From positions 1-8,652 of the forward strand of contig CALQED020000038.1 of the NCBI GenBank assembly GCA_943329505.2: a stretch of DNA of 8,652 bases, read 5' to 3'. Positions 1 to 6,449 of this stretch are shown here, one piece after another (the first letter of the stretch is position 1; every line of letters starts with the position of its first letter). The stretch is from Polynucleobacter meluiroseus (lineage in GTDB: Bacteria; Pseudomonadota; Gammaproteobacteria; Burkholderiales; Burkholderiaceae). A program made the translations under genes and the position numbers. Under the pieces are notes generated by a model that saw only the letters and a program-made list of their open reading frames with translations, did no database searches and was not told where the DNA came from.

Positions 1-995
1 CCTGATTTAGGCATCGCAAAAGCCACCTGAATGGAGTCGCCCAGCACATGAATATCTTTTTGGGCAGTCGATTCAAAATTGATGAAATTGACATTGACCC
101 AGCGTCCATTGGAATTGGCAAGACCCGTTTTGACAGCAATTTCACCAGCACTCATCGCAGGTAGCAAATTCAATACATCTGCTTTGACATCATCTTGAAT
201 TTCAAACTTAATTGTTTTCGTTTTGGCATCAACCGCTGTGACGTTATGTTTGGGTAAATACTCGATCATTCCTGGGTATTGTTCAGCCCATACCTTCTTA
301 AACAAGGCGCCTTTAGAGGTGACATCTTGATTAGCGTCCAAGATCAGCACTTTTGACTTCGGCTTATTTTGCTTGAAGTAGCTAGCGACCTGGCAGGCAC
401 GTTCATAAGGCCCAGGAGGGCAGCGATAGGGGGCTTCTGGAATGCTGAGGGCATAAGTGCCGCCATCACGCATCGAGGCTAGCTGTTGATGAAGGGCAAC
501 AGTTTCAGCTCCAGCTTTCCATGCTTGCAAAGTAACACCTGCTTGATTTGCTTGAGCAAGTCCTTCGATGCTATTCATGAGGAGGCTGATGCCAGGTGAC
601 ACAATCACTTTGTCATAGCGTAGTGTTTTTCCGGAACTGAGTTTGACTACTTTCTTATCTGGATCAATACTCGTCACACTCTCTTGAATAATCTTGATGC
701 CATGACGTTTGCTGAGCTTGTCATAAGGGCTGGTGAGGTCAGCCAAAGTACGAGTACCGCCAATGACTAGGTTGGAGAGTGGGCAAGAAATAAAAGAGGC
801 ATTAGGCTCAATTAAGGTTACCTTGGCTGTATTGTTGGAGAAGAGTCTCAGATACTTAGCAGCGGTAGCGCCACCATAGCCCCCACCAATGACAAGAATT
901 TCTGCTTTTTGTAAGTTTGCGCGCGCTTGGCCAGAAAAGCCTGCGAGCATGCCAAGTGCTGCTGCACTTTGGCCAATAAAGTGTCGACGATCCAT
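1..995 (-). CDS. fccB: Flavocytochrome c sulfide dehydrogenase, flavoprotein subunit (partial, 3' end outside window)
   Basis: FAD-dependent flavoprotein of the FCSD family, which oxidises sulfide to sulfur or polysulfide in the periplasm and passes electrons to its cytochrome c partner. The visible 331 residues start with a twin-arginine signal (DRRHFIG at 2-8, hydrophobic stretch, AxA-like end near 23-26), so export is probably folded via Tat. A dinucleotide-binding loop GGGYGGATAAKY lies at 37-48. Cys71 in CPLSNLVIGG sits where family members attach FAD covalently, and Cys191 in PYRCPPGPYER matches the first redox-active cysteine. A second FAD contact, HVLGDS, lies at 315-320, and the read stops at FAMPKSG, shortly before the expected second redox cysteine. 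Start ATG at 995 has an AGGAGA ribosome site (complement of 1001-1006). It lies 13 bases after the cytochrome gene, matching the fccA-fccB order. Residue equivalences are from memory of the Allochromatium enzyme. A sulfide:quinone reductase is less likely given the Tat signal and cytochrome neighbour. Confidence 0.92.
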   Translation of the reverse strand, partial: MDRRHFIGQSAAALGMLAGFSGQARANLQKAEILVIGGGYGGATAAKYLRLFSNNTAKVTLIEPNASFISCPLSNLVIGGTRTLADLTSPYDKLSKRHGIKIIQESVTSIDPDKKVVKLSSGKTLRYDKVIVSPGISLLMNSIEGLAQANQAGVTLQAWKAGAETVALHQQLASMRDGGTYALSIPEAPYRCPPGPYERACQVASYFKQNKPKSKVLILDANQDVTSKGALFKKVWAEQYPGMIEYLPKHNVTAVDAKTKTIKFEIQDDVKADVLNLLPAMSAGEIAVKTGLANSNGRWVNVNFINFESTAQKDIHVLGDSIQVAFAMPKS

Positions 996-1008
996 GGTGC
1001 TCTCCTAA

Positions 1009-1341
1009 TTATTTCTTGCCAAGTTGATTGGCGATGATTTCGAGTTGTTCGTCAGAGTAGCCCTTGGCTAACTGCGGCATGATGGTGCCTTCGCGGGCGC
1101 CAGACTTAAACGCCTTAAGCTGAGTGAGCATTTGTTCGCTAGTCAGATGATTGATCAGGGGCATGCCACCATCAACAACGCCTTTACCATCGGTTCCGTG
1201 ACAATTAGCGCAGGTAGCAGCCAAGCCACGATGATAGAGTTTGGTAGCATCTGCAGATTGAGCTTGGCTAACAATCGCAAAGGTAGAAAGACCCATCAGG
1301 GCTCCTACCACCAGGGTTGACTTCATTCGATTTGCTCGCAT
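1009..1341 (-). CDS. Monohaem class I cytochrome c, likely electron acceptor subunit of FCSD
   Basis: Small periplasmic c-type cytochrome of 110 residues. A Sec signal peptide covers about residues 1-30 (hydrophobic core 8-25, cleavage near SQA or QSA). One haem site, CANCH, is at 44-48, followed by GTDGKG, typical of class I cytochromes. Met88 in the GTIMPQLAKGYSDEQ region is the probable sixth haem ligand, and the C-terminal helix (SDEQLEIIANQL) is also typical. It is the first gene of the pair and precedes the FCSD flavoprotein by 13 bases, so it most likely forms the cytochrome subunit of that enzyme, as in single-haem FCSDs. The chosen ATG at 1341 has a GGAG about 10 bases upstream; a second in-frame ATG six codons in (MKSTLVV) is an acceptable alternative that also leaves a full signal peptide. 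Assignment as cytochrome is secure; the partnership is inferred from adjacency. Confidence 0.9.
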   Translation of the reverse strand: MRANRMKSTLVVGALMGLSTFAIVSQAQSADATKLYHRGLAATCANCHGTDGKGVVDGGMPLINHLTSEQMLTQLKAFKSGAREGTIMPQLAKGYSDEQLEIIANQLGKK

Positions 1342-1409
1342 GGGAATTGATCTCCGATCTTATTTTTTCTTGCTCTATCTTAACCAAGAAATCATCCAGG
1401 GGGGCGTTT

Positions 1410-1419
1410 CCTATATAGG
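1410..1419. promoter_or_regulatory. Perfect 10-bp palindrome CCTATATAGG, possible operator
   Basis: CCTATATAGG is fully self-complementary. The same half-site, CCTATA/TATAGG, recurs with a 5-base centre at 1483-1497, just before the glycosyltransferase start. Two copies of one half-site pair within a divergent intergenic region could be bound by the same dimeric regulator. The central TATATA could alternatively be part of a -10 box for the minus-strand cytochrome gene. Function is inferred only. Confidence 0.35.
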
Positions 1420-1472
1420 GATTTTTCATAAGCTCATGCCAAAAAGTCTGTACTAGAGCTTTTCCTTGTAGG

Positions 1473-1484
1473 GGCTTATAAGCC
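1473..1484. promoter_or_regulatory. Perfect 12-bp palindrome GGCTTATAAGCC, possible operator
   Basis: GGCTTATAAGCC is fully self-complementary and ends at the bases that begin the next inverted repeat (1482-1498). It lies directly upstream of the TATAAA box at 1485-1490, where the spacer between -35 and -10 would be, a position suitable for a regulator that overlaps RNA polymerase. No regulator family was recognised. Confidence 0.4.
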
Positions 1485-1498
1485 TATAAACTATAGGC
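1482..1498 (+). promoter_or_regulatory. 7-bp inverted repeat GCCTATA-AAC-TATAGGC abutting the start codon
   Basis: The arms GCCTATA (1482-1488) and TATAGGC (1492-1498) are perfect complements with a 3-base centre, ending at the base before the ATG at 1499. An in-frame TAA at 1487-1489 lies inside the repeat, so the reading frame cannot start further upstream than 1490. No Shine-Dalgarno sequence stands between that stop and the ATG. If transcribed, the repeat could form a hairpin over the ribosome-binding area. If transcription starts just after the TATAAA box (1485-1490), the mRNA would be nearly leaderless and the repeat would act only as DNA. Confidence 0.45.
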
Positions 1499-3220
1499 AT
1501 GCGCGGCTCATTTCCCCTTCGGTATGCACTCTTCACCCTAGTTTTGGCGGTATTTACCTATCTTTATGGCTTAGATAGTCGCTTTGCACCAAAAAATGGG
1601 GATGAGTACCCCTATATGCACATTGTGCGGATGACAGCTGATTCTGGCAATTGGTTGCCACTTCAGTCCCAAATGGACGGTATTAAAAATACCAAGCCGC
1701 CACTGATTTTTTGGCAAGGAATAGCGAGTACAGGCTGGGCCAGTGATTGGAGTCTTGCCAATTTGCGTTGGCCTAGTGTTCTATATACAGGGCTCACCGC
1801 TTTCTGCCTATTTTTAGCGGTACGTCGCTTTAGCGGGAAAACACAAACGGGATTTTTAGCGGCTCTCATTTGGCTATCTTTTTTTGCAAGCTATCGCTAT
1901 GGCCGTCCTTTCTTAACCGATCCACCAGAAGTCTTTTGGCTAAGCTTGCCATTTTTGGCGCTTTTATATTGGGGTAAAAGTGCTTTTGAATCTAAATTCT
2001 TTTTTCCAGTTTTAGCAGGTATCTGTTTTGGCTTAGCACTCTTTGCAAAATCCTTTGCGTATATTGCGCCTGCTTCCTTGGCCCTCGGTTTGTATTATTG
2101 GCATTGGCGAAAATGGAATCTTCCTCAAACACTAATCCATGATCTCTATAAATTAGTCTTCATTGTGGTGTTAGCCCTAGGCATTTTTGCTTTGTGGTTT
2201 GTTTTAGACCCTCAGCCAGAAGCCGTTTGGAGAGAATTTGTGCTGGGTGAGAACGCAGCTAAGTTTGCTGCACGAACTTCTCACTACTTACTAGATTTAG
2301 TTCGTGGCGGCGATAGTATTTGGATGCTACTGATCACGACCTTAGCCAATGCGGGCTTGCTGACATTTGTATTAATCACAACCCTCATCCAATGCTGGCA
2401 CGAACGCCGATTTTTATCAGCAGCAGAAGTTTTATTGTTATTGCTGATCGCTACATTCTTCGTAGTGTTTAGCTTGCCAAGTCAGCGCTCTGGCCGTTAT
2501 CTATTGCCAGTGATGCCTGCGTTTGCAGCACTCATTGCATTGCATTGGGAGCGCTTACCTTTATGGGGCTTCCGTATTGCTTTGTTATTACAGATATTAG
2601 TGTTGGCGATTTTGCTTTGGCTTGGATTGAATTTGCAAACTTCAAACTTTATGGGTGAAGTAGGATCATGGTCATATCATCCAGTTCACTGGATCTTCAT
2701 GGCTACGGCTTTAGTCATGGTTCTGACTGGCCTGATTAAGAAAGCCCAATGCAAAACGCTAGCTCTGGTTGGATGTTTTCTGACTTACTGTGCTCTCACC
2801 AGTAGTTTGGCTCCATTAGAAGGGCAATTAGGTCGCTTTTCTGCTCAGACAATGGCACAAGTACATGGCAAGGATGTTTGGATTCCTTGCGACTATCGGG
2901 CAAAAGATGAGGAATACCGTTTACTCTTGCCTGGTGCTCAACTTCATGGCTACCTGGCTAAGGATGCTGGTGATGTAGCGACTCTTACTAAAACGTATCC
3001 CTTGGTTGCGGTGCACTCTCCATTAGGAGTTGCGCCAAGCATATGTGAGTCATGTCAGATGGTCGGACAGAGAATGGAAATGAGATCGCGCCATTCCGAT
3101 GAAGAAATTAAAGCTATGCTACTTGGCAGAATTGGCGAGCATCTTTTTGTCACTGAATACTTGGTCGCGACACCCGTTTCTAATGCGGATTTATTGAATG
3201 TGAAGGATGTCTGTAGATGA
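1499..3220 (+). CDS. ArnT/PMT-like membrane glycosyltransferase (GT39/GT83 superfamily)
   Basis: Polytopic inner-membrane glycosyltransferase of 573 residues, of the group that uses polyprenyl-phosphate sugars to glycosylate lipid A, proteins or other acceptors on the periplasmic side. After a first membrane segment (10-25) comes the family's first periplasmic loop with catalytic-type acidic residues Asp35-Glu36 (NGDEYPY) and KPP at 66-68. A second acidic loop, GRPFLTDPPEVFW, is at 135-147, an EN..KF segment at 251-256, and RYLLPVMPAF at 333-342, all characteristic of ArnT-like proteins. About 10-12 hydrophobic segments reach to about residue 438. The last 130 residues form a soluble domain with Cys464, Cys516, Cys519 and Cys572. 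The acceptor and donor sugar cannot be read from sequence, and no arn operon is visible, so lipid A aminoarabinose transfer is not assumed. The stop overlaps the next start as ATGA. Confidence 0.88.
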   Translation: MRGSFPLRYALFTLVLAVFTYLYGLDSRFAPKNGDEYPYMHIVRMTADSGNWLPLQSQMDGIKNTKPPLIFWQGIASTGWASDWSLANLRWPSVLYTGLTAFCLFLAVRRFSGKTQTGFLAALIWLSFFASYRYGRPFLTDPPEVFWLSLPFLALLYWGKSAFESKFFFPVLAGICFGLALFAKSFAYIAPASLALGLYYWHWRKWNLPQTLIHDLYKLVFIVVLALGIFALWFVLDPQPEAVWREFVLGENAAKFAARTSHYLLDLVRGGDSIWMLLITTLANAGLLTFVLITTLIQCWHERRFLSAAEVLLLLLIATFFVVFSLPSQRSGRYLLPVMPAFAALIALHWERLPLWGFRIALLLQILVLAILLWLGLNLQTSNFMGEVGSWSYHPVHWIFMATALVMVLTGLIKKAQCKTLALVGCFLTYCALTSSLAPLEGQLGRFSAQTMAQVHGKDVWIPCDYRAKDEEYRLLLPGAQLHGYLAKDAGDVATLTKTYPLVAVHSPLGVAPSICESCQMVGQRMEMRSRHSDEEIKAMLLGRIGEHLFVTEYLVATPVSNADLLNVKDVCR

Positions 3221-4497
3221 GTCGTGTGATTGCCCTGTGTTTTTTACTGCTGGCTGCTGTTCTGGGTTATATCCACATGGATAGTCGTCCTGTCTGGGCG
3301 CCTTTTTTGGTTCAGGAACTCACTACACTTGAGGTAGGTAATGCAGATAAGCTTCAGCCAGAAAATAAGCTTAGCAGCAAGACAAAGGCATCCACTCAAG
3401 CCGCCATTCCGAATCCACAGCTTGATTGGTTGCCAGATACTGGCGCTGCATCAGTTCATGCTGCTTCACTGATTGCACTCAAGGATGGCAGTATCAGGGC
3501 ATTTTGGTTTGCGGGAAGTCGTGAAGGCGCTGCTGACGTAGTGATTAATACAGCAGTGCTTGATCCAAAAACAAAATCTTGGGCAGCGCCTACCGTCGTG
3601 ATCGATCGAGTCGGGGCAGAAAAAGGCTTAGCCCGCTACATTGCTAAGTTAGGCAATCCAGTACCCGCTCGCTTAGCAGATGGGCGTTTGCAATTATTTT
3701 TTGTAACGGTCTCGATCGGTGGTTGGGCTGGTAGCTCTATCTCAACCATGATTTCAGATGATGAGGGATCGACATGGGGCCGTCCGCAACGTTTAATCAC
3801 TTCACCACTCATCAATTTAAGTACGCTGGTGAAATCGCCTGCCGTTCCATTTACCGATGGGCGCTTGGGCTTGCCTGCATATCATGAGTGGGTAGGACGC
3901 TTTGGTGAATTCTTGAGGTTAGATGAAGCCCAGGTCATTGATAAGCGTCGCATGAGTTCAGGTCGCAGTGCTATTCAGCCTGTGATGTTTGTCAACGCAG
4001 CACAAGATGCTACTGCGTATTTCCGACAAACCAGAAGAGCTGGTCAGCCAAAGCAGATACCAGTGAGTCACACACAAAATGCGGGTCAGTCTTGGCAAGC
4101 CGCAACGGATCTTGAGATTGCCAATCCCAATGCTGCAGTGGCTGGATTGACTCTGCAGAACGGCGCGCATATTGTGGTGCTCAATAATATTGAAGTGGGA
4201 CGACATCGCTTAGTGTTGATGATGAGTAATCCTAAATCAGGCCAGTGGCATGTAGTTGAGGTACTTGAAAATGATGAGGCTTTACCAGACGGACAGCGTA
4301 AAGAATTTTCTTATCCCTATTTAATCAGTACTAATGGCAATGATGCCCATCTGGTGTATACCTGGGATCGAAAAAAGATTCGCCACTGGTATTTTGCAAG
4401 TGCGTGGCTTACCCAGGCTTATAGTCAATTGCCGACCCAAATCAGCAATGAATCTAGTGCTGAAACTAGTGCTGAAACTAAGGGGGTTCAAAAATGA
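3217..4497 (+). CDS. Membrane-anchored sialidase-like protein (BNR/Asp-box family, COG4692-like)
   Basis: Predicted periplasmic beta-propeller protein of 426 residues. A hydrophobic signal or anchor spans about 5-20, followed by a polar linker to residue 68. The propeller region shows FAGSREGAADVVI (98-110), GNPVPARLADGRLQLFFV (146-163), a canonical Asp-box (Ser180, Asp182, Gly184, Trp187) and a degenerate second one (Thr286, Asn288, Gly290, Trp293). Near the C-terminus HLVYTWDRKKIRHWYF (378-393) is the signature I associate with predicted neuraminidases of COG4692. The FRIP motif of classical GH33 sialidases is absent, so hydrolysis of sialic acid is unproven and the true substrate may be another glycan. 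ATGA overlaps join it to the glycosyltransferase upstream and the membrane protein downstream, and an AAGGA site lies at 3203-3207. The last residues carry a short SAET repeat. Confidence 0.82.
   Translation: MSRVIALCFLLLAAVLGYIHMDSRPVWAPFLVQELTTLEVGNADKLQPENKLSSKTKASTQAAIPNPQLDWLPDTGAASVHAASLIALKDGSIRAFWFAGSREGAADVVINTAVLDPKTKSWAAPTVVIDRVGAEKGLARYIAKLGNPVPARLADGRLQLFFVTVSIGGWAGSSISTMISDDEGSTWGRPQRLITSPLINLSTLVKSPAVPFTDGRLGLPAYHEWVGRFGEFLRLDEAQVIDKRRMSSGRSAIQPVMFVNAAQDATAYFRQTRRAGQPKQIPVSHTQNAGQSWQAATDLEIANPNAAVAGLTLQNGAHIVVLNNIEVGRHRLVLMMSNPKSGQWHVVEVLENDEALPDGQRKEFSYPYLISTNGNDAHLVYTWDRKKIRHWYFASAWLTQAYSQLPTQISNESSAETSAETKGVQK
4454..4480 (+). repeat. Short tandem repeat, 12-bp unit ctagtgctgaaa, about 2.25 copies
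   Basis: Two identical 12-base units at 4454-4465 and 4466-4477 plus a partial third encode SAETSAET at the C-terminus of the sialidase-like protein. The array ends directly before the AGGGGG ribosome site of the next gene (4481-4486). The unit length is a multiple of three, so copy-number change would keep the frame. Confidence 0.7.
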
Positions 4498-5114
4498 ATA
4501 GCGCAATGCAAACCTTCGCTTTGATAGAGATATCGATTACTTGCTCTCTAGTGTTCATTTGGGGAATGCAAAAACTTTCGCAACAGCAATTTCCATGGCT
4601 AGCAAAAATACTCTTCCTCTTGGTGCTGGCCAATCTCTTTTTCTGGCCATTAGGGATATCTCTGGAGCTGCCTTTGGCAGCTTATGTTCGGGGTGCGATT
4701 GGTGACCTTAGTGTTGTGACAACTTTATTACTATGGAGTGCCTTACTTCCTAATAACAAGAGTGCGCCCTTTGCCTTTAAATTGAGTATCGCCATGATTG
4801 CGTTGGCTTTTTATCCCTTTGCACTGGGTTTGGGGATGATTGATCCTTACGCATGGGGTTACGGTTCTATTGCATTCTTGATTGCCGTGCTGGTGTTTGC
4901 AGTAATCTGTGGACTTGCCAATTGGAGCAAGGGAGTTTGGATTATTGGATTGGCAATCATTGCTTGGACAGTGCATTGGCACGAGTCTGCCAACCTTTGG
5001 GATTACCTACTAGACCCATTCTTGGCAATTTGGGCGATCTTTGGCATTTTTAGTGCTCTATTGCGTAAGCGCAGAGAAAAAGCCCGCTCCGGTTATTTAT
5101 TTAGACCGGGTTAA
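4494..5114 (+). CDS. Small polytopic membrane protein of unknown function
   Basis: I do not recognise this family. The 206 residues contain about seven hydrophobic segments (about 7-24, 36-53, 69-85, 97-115, 124-142, 147-161, 172-190) and end in a basic cytoplasmic-type tail, RKRREKAR (191-198). Charged or polar residues at segment borders stand out: Arg66 and Asp71 in YVRGAIGDLS, Asp117, His161-Trp-His163-Glu164, and Asp170/Asp174 in LWDYLLDPF. Such residues could form a binding or catalytic site, but this is speculation. The ATG overlaps the sialidase-like stop (ATGA) and is preceded by a strong AGGGGG site at 4481-4486 with 7-base spacing, so the start is well supported and translation is probably coupled. 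Context suggests it works with the upstream glycosyltransferase and sialidase-like protein in one envelope process. Confidence 0.85.
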   Translation: MNSAMQTFALIEISITCSLVFIWGMQKLSQQQFPWLAKILFLLVLANLFFWPLGISLELPLAAYVRGAIGDLSVVTTLLLWSALLPNNKSAPFAFKLSIAMIALAFYPFALGLGMIDPYAWGYGSIAFLIAVLVFAVICGLANWSKGVWIIGLAIIAWTVHWHESANLWDYLLDPFLAIWAIFGIFSALLRKRREKARSGYLFRPG

Positions 5115-5197
5115 TGCCCATTGAAATGCAAAGCAGTACAGTTGGGTGCTAGAGCGAATTTAGTGAACTATTTATTGAGATTAATACCGAGGTAGAT
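5115..5197 (+). other. Intergenic gap before the DUF3300 gene; no clear promoter
   Basis: An 83-base gap. A GAGGT ribosome site at 5189-5193 serves the ATG at 5198 with 4-base spacing. No -35/-10 pair at usual spacing is convincing, and no terminator with a T tract follows the membrane-protein gene, so read-through from the cassette into the DUF3300 gene is possible. Confidence 0.5.
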
Positions 5198-6427
5198 ATG
5201 AAACAGGTGAGTCAAAAGGGTGAGCTGCTATTGCTAGCAACGATTGCTTGTGGAGCTCTTCTTTCAGGCTGCGTGATGAATCCTGGCCCATATCAGCCAG
5301 GTGGATATTACCCTCAGGCCTATATGCAAAGCGGGGGCTATGCCAACCAAGGCTACACTCAGGACCCAAGCTATAACGCTGGTCCACAAACGATTTCTTC
5401 TGCGCAATTACAGTCATTGGTTTCTCCCATAGCACTGTATCCAGATTCCCTGCTCTCGCTGATGTTGCTAGCCTCGACCTATCCGCTCGAAGTAGCAGAA
5501 TCTTATAACTGGCGAAATAGTAATGCCTCCTTAAAGGATGATGCATTACAAAATGCACTCAAGGCACAATCGTGGAACGATAGTGTGAAATCTTTAATAT
5601 CGTTTCCCAAAGCCTTCAATCTGATGGGCAGTCAATTGCAGTGGACCCAAAATCTCGGTAACGCTTATAAGTTACAGGCGGCAGATACGATGAAAGCGGT
5701 TCAAGCTTTAAGAAAAAAAGCACTTGATGCTGGCACTCTCAAGTCAAATAAAGAAATCACTGTGACTACAGATGCGAATTCCTATATCTTAATTACCCCA
5801 GCAAATACAAAAGTGGTCTACATTCCTAGCTATAGCCCCACGGTTGTCTATGGACCATGGCCATATCCTGAATATCCGCCTTATCCTGTCTATGACCCAG
5901 CTTGGGGATTGATGGATTTTGGCCTAGGCTTTGCCATTGGCGCTGATTTTTGGACCTACCCGAATTGGTCTAATGGCACCATTAATTCTACGAATATCAA
6001 TTCCACTAACCGTACCCCTTCTCGTGCCATTATTGGACCAGCTAGCATTGCCAATCAACAGCGTTTACTCAATGACTGGAAAAATAATGCTACCCCCCAG
6101 GAGAAGCAGGCGGTCCGTAATGATGGTCAACGTGCTGACAGTGCTTTTCAGAAGGATGCAAGCGCTCAAGAGAAGAGTCAAGCAGATCGTCTAAATCAAG
6201 AGGCGCGTAACGATATGCAGACGGATAGAGCTAACCCGAATATGTATCGTGAGGCCGCGCAGGAAAATGCTTTGCGTGATCAAGCACGCTTTGATAGCAA
6301 TCAAGATCGCTCACGGAGTTTCGGGGGTGAGGAGGGATCCCGTAGTTTTGGTGGTGGAGGTGGCTATGGCGGAGCGGGTCGTTCCAGTGGATTTGGCGGC
6401 GGCCATATGGGCGGATTTAGACGTTAA
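5198..6427 (+). CDS. DUF3300 family lipoprotein with Gly-rich tail
   Basis: Secreted lipoprotein of 409 residues. The signal peptide ends in the lipobox LSGC, with lipidated Cys25; Val follows the cysteine, so outer-membrane sorting is likely. A Pro/Gly/Tyr-rich stretch (28-62) precedes the DUF3300 domain, about 68-225. The domain shows its hallmark LVSPIALYPDSLLSLMLLASTYPLEVAES (74-102), the WNDSVKSLISFP region (126-137) and the VVYIPSYSPTVVYGPW segment (206-221). Then come an Asn/Thr/Ser-rich linker (259-272), a charged Gln/Asp/Arg-rich helix-prone region (285-370) and a glycine-rich end (376-409). The family is widespread in proteobacterial envelopes but has no established biochemical role that I know. 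A Rap1a-like gene follows after 22 bases, probably in the same transcript. Confidence 0.92.
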   Translation: MKQVSQKGELLLLATIACGALLSGCVMNPGPYQPGGYYPQAYMQSGGYANQGYTQDPSYNAGPQTISSAQLQSLVSPIALYPDSLLSLMLLASTYPLEVAESYNWRNSNASLKDDALQNALKAQSWNDSVKSLISFPKAFNLMGSQLQWTQNLGNAYKLQAADTMKAVQALRKKALDAGTLKSNKEITVTTDANSYILITPANTKVVYIPSYSPTVVYGPWPYPEYPPYPVYDPAWGLMDFGLGFAIGADFWTYPNWSNGTINSTNINSTNRTPSRAIIGPASIANQQRLLNDWKNNATPQEKQAVRNDGQRADSAFQKDASAQEKSQADRLNQEARNDMQTDRANPNMYREAAQENALRDQARFDSNQDRSRSFGGEEGSRSFGGGGGYGGAGRSSGFGGGHMGGFRR

Positions 6428-6449
6428 CCTTGATCAAGAAAATACAGTC

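Larger units (their letters stand above)
1342..1498. promoter_or_regulatory. Divergent intergenic control region between cytochrome/FCSD and glycosyltransferase cassette
   Basis: This 157-base gap separates divergently transcribed genes and must hold both promoters. On the plus side a TATAAA box at 1485-1490 lies 8 bases before the ATG at 1499, with no good -35 hexamer at normal spacing. On the minus side only weak candidates are visible, such as TTGGTT and AATAAG 17 bases apart (complement of about 1359-1387). Three perfect inverted repeats lie inside and are listed separately. No convincing operator for a named regulator was recognised. Confidence 0.5.

Noticed and set aside
1499..3220. Calling the glycosyltransferase arnT (aminoarabinose transfer to lipid A)
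   Set aside because: The superfamily fit is clear, but no other arn genes are visible and the neighbours point to a different glycan process.
4743..5053. Short open frames on both strands inside the small membrane-protein gene
   Set aside because: They are alternative frames of a gene with a strong ribosome site and coherent membrane segments; no motif or signal supports them.
5089..5109. CCGGT...ACCGG inverted repeat at the end of the membrane-protein gene as a terminator
   Set aside because: The stem is only 5 bp with an 11-base loop, lies inside the coding region and has no T tract.
5181..5558. Minus-strand open frame of 125 codons opposite the DUF3300 gene
   Set aside because: Composition is not protein-like, it has no ribosome site or family motif, and it is antisense to a well-supported domain.
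6249..6449. Upstream in-frame extension of the Rap1a-like gene
   Set aside because: It lies entirely within the DUF3300 gene in another frame, gives basic low-complexity sequence, and would bury the clear signal peptide that starts at 6450.
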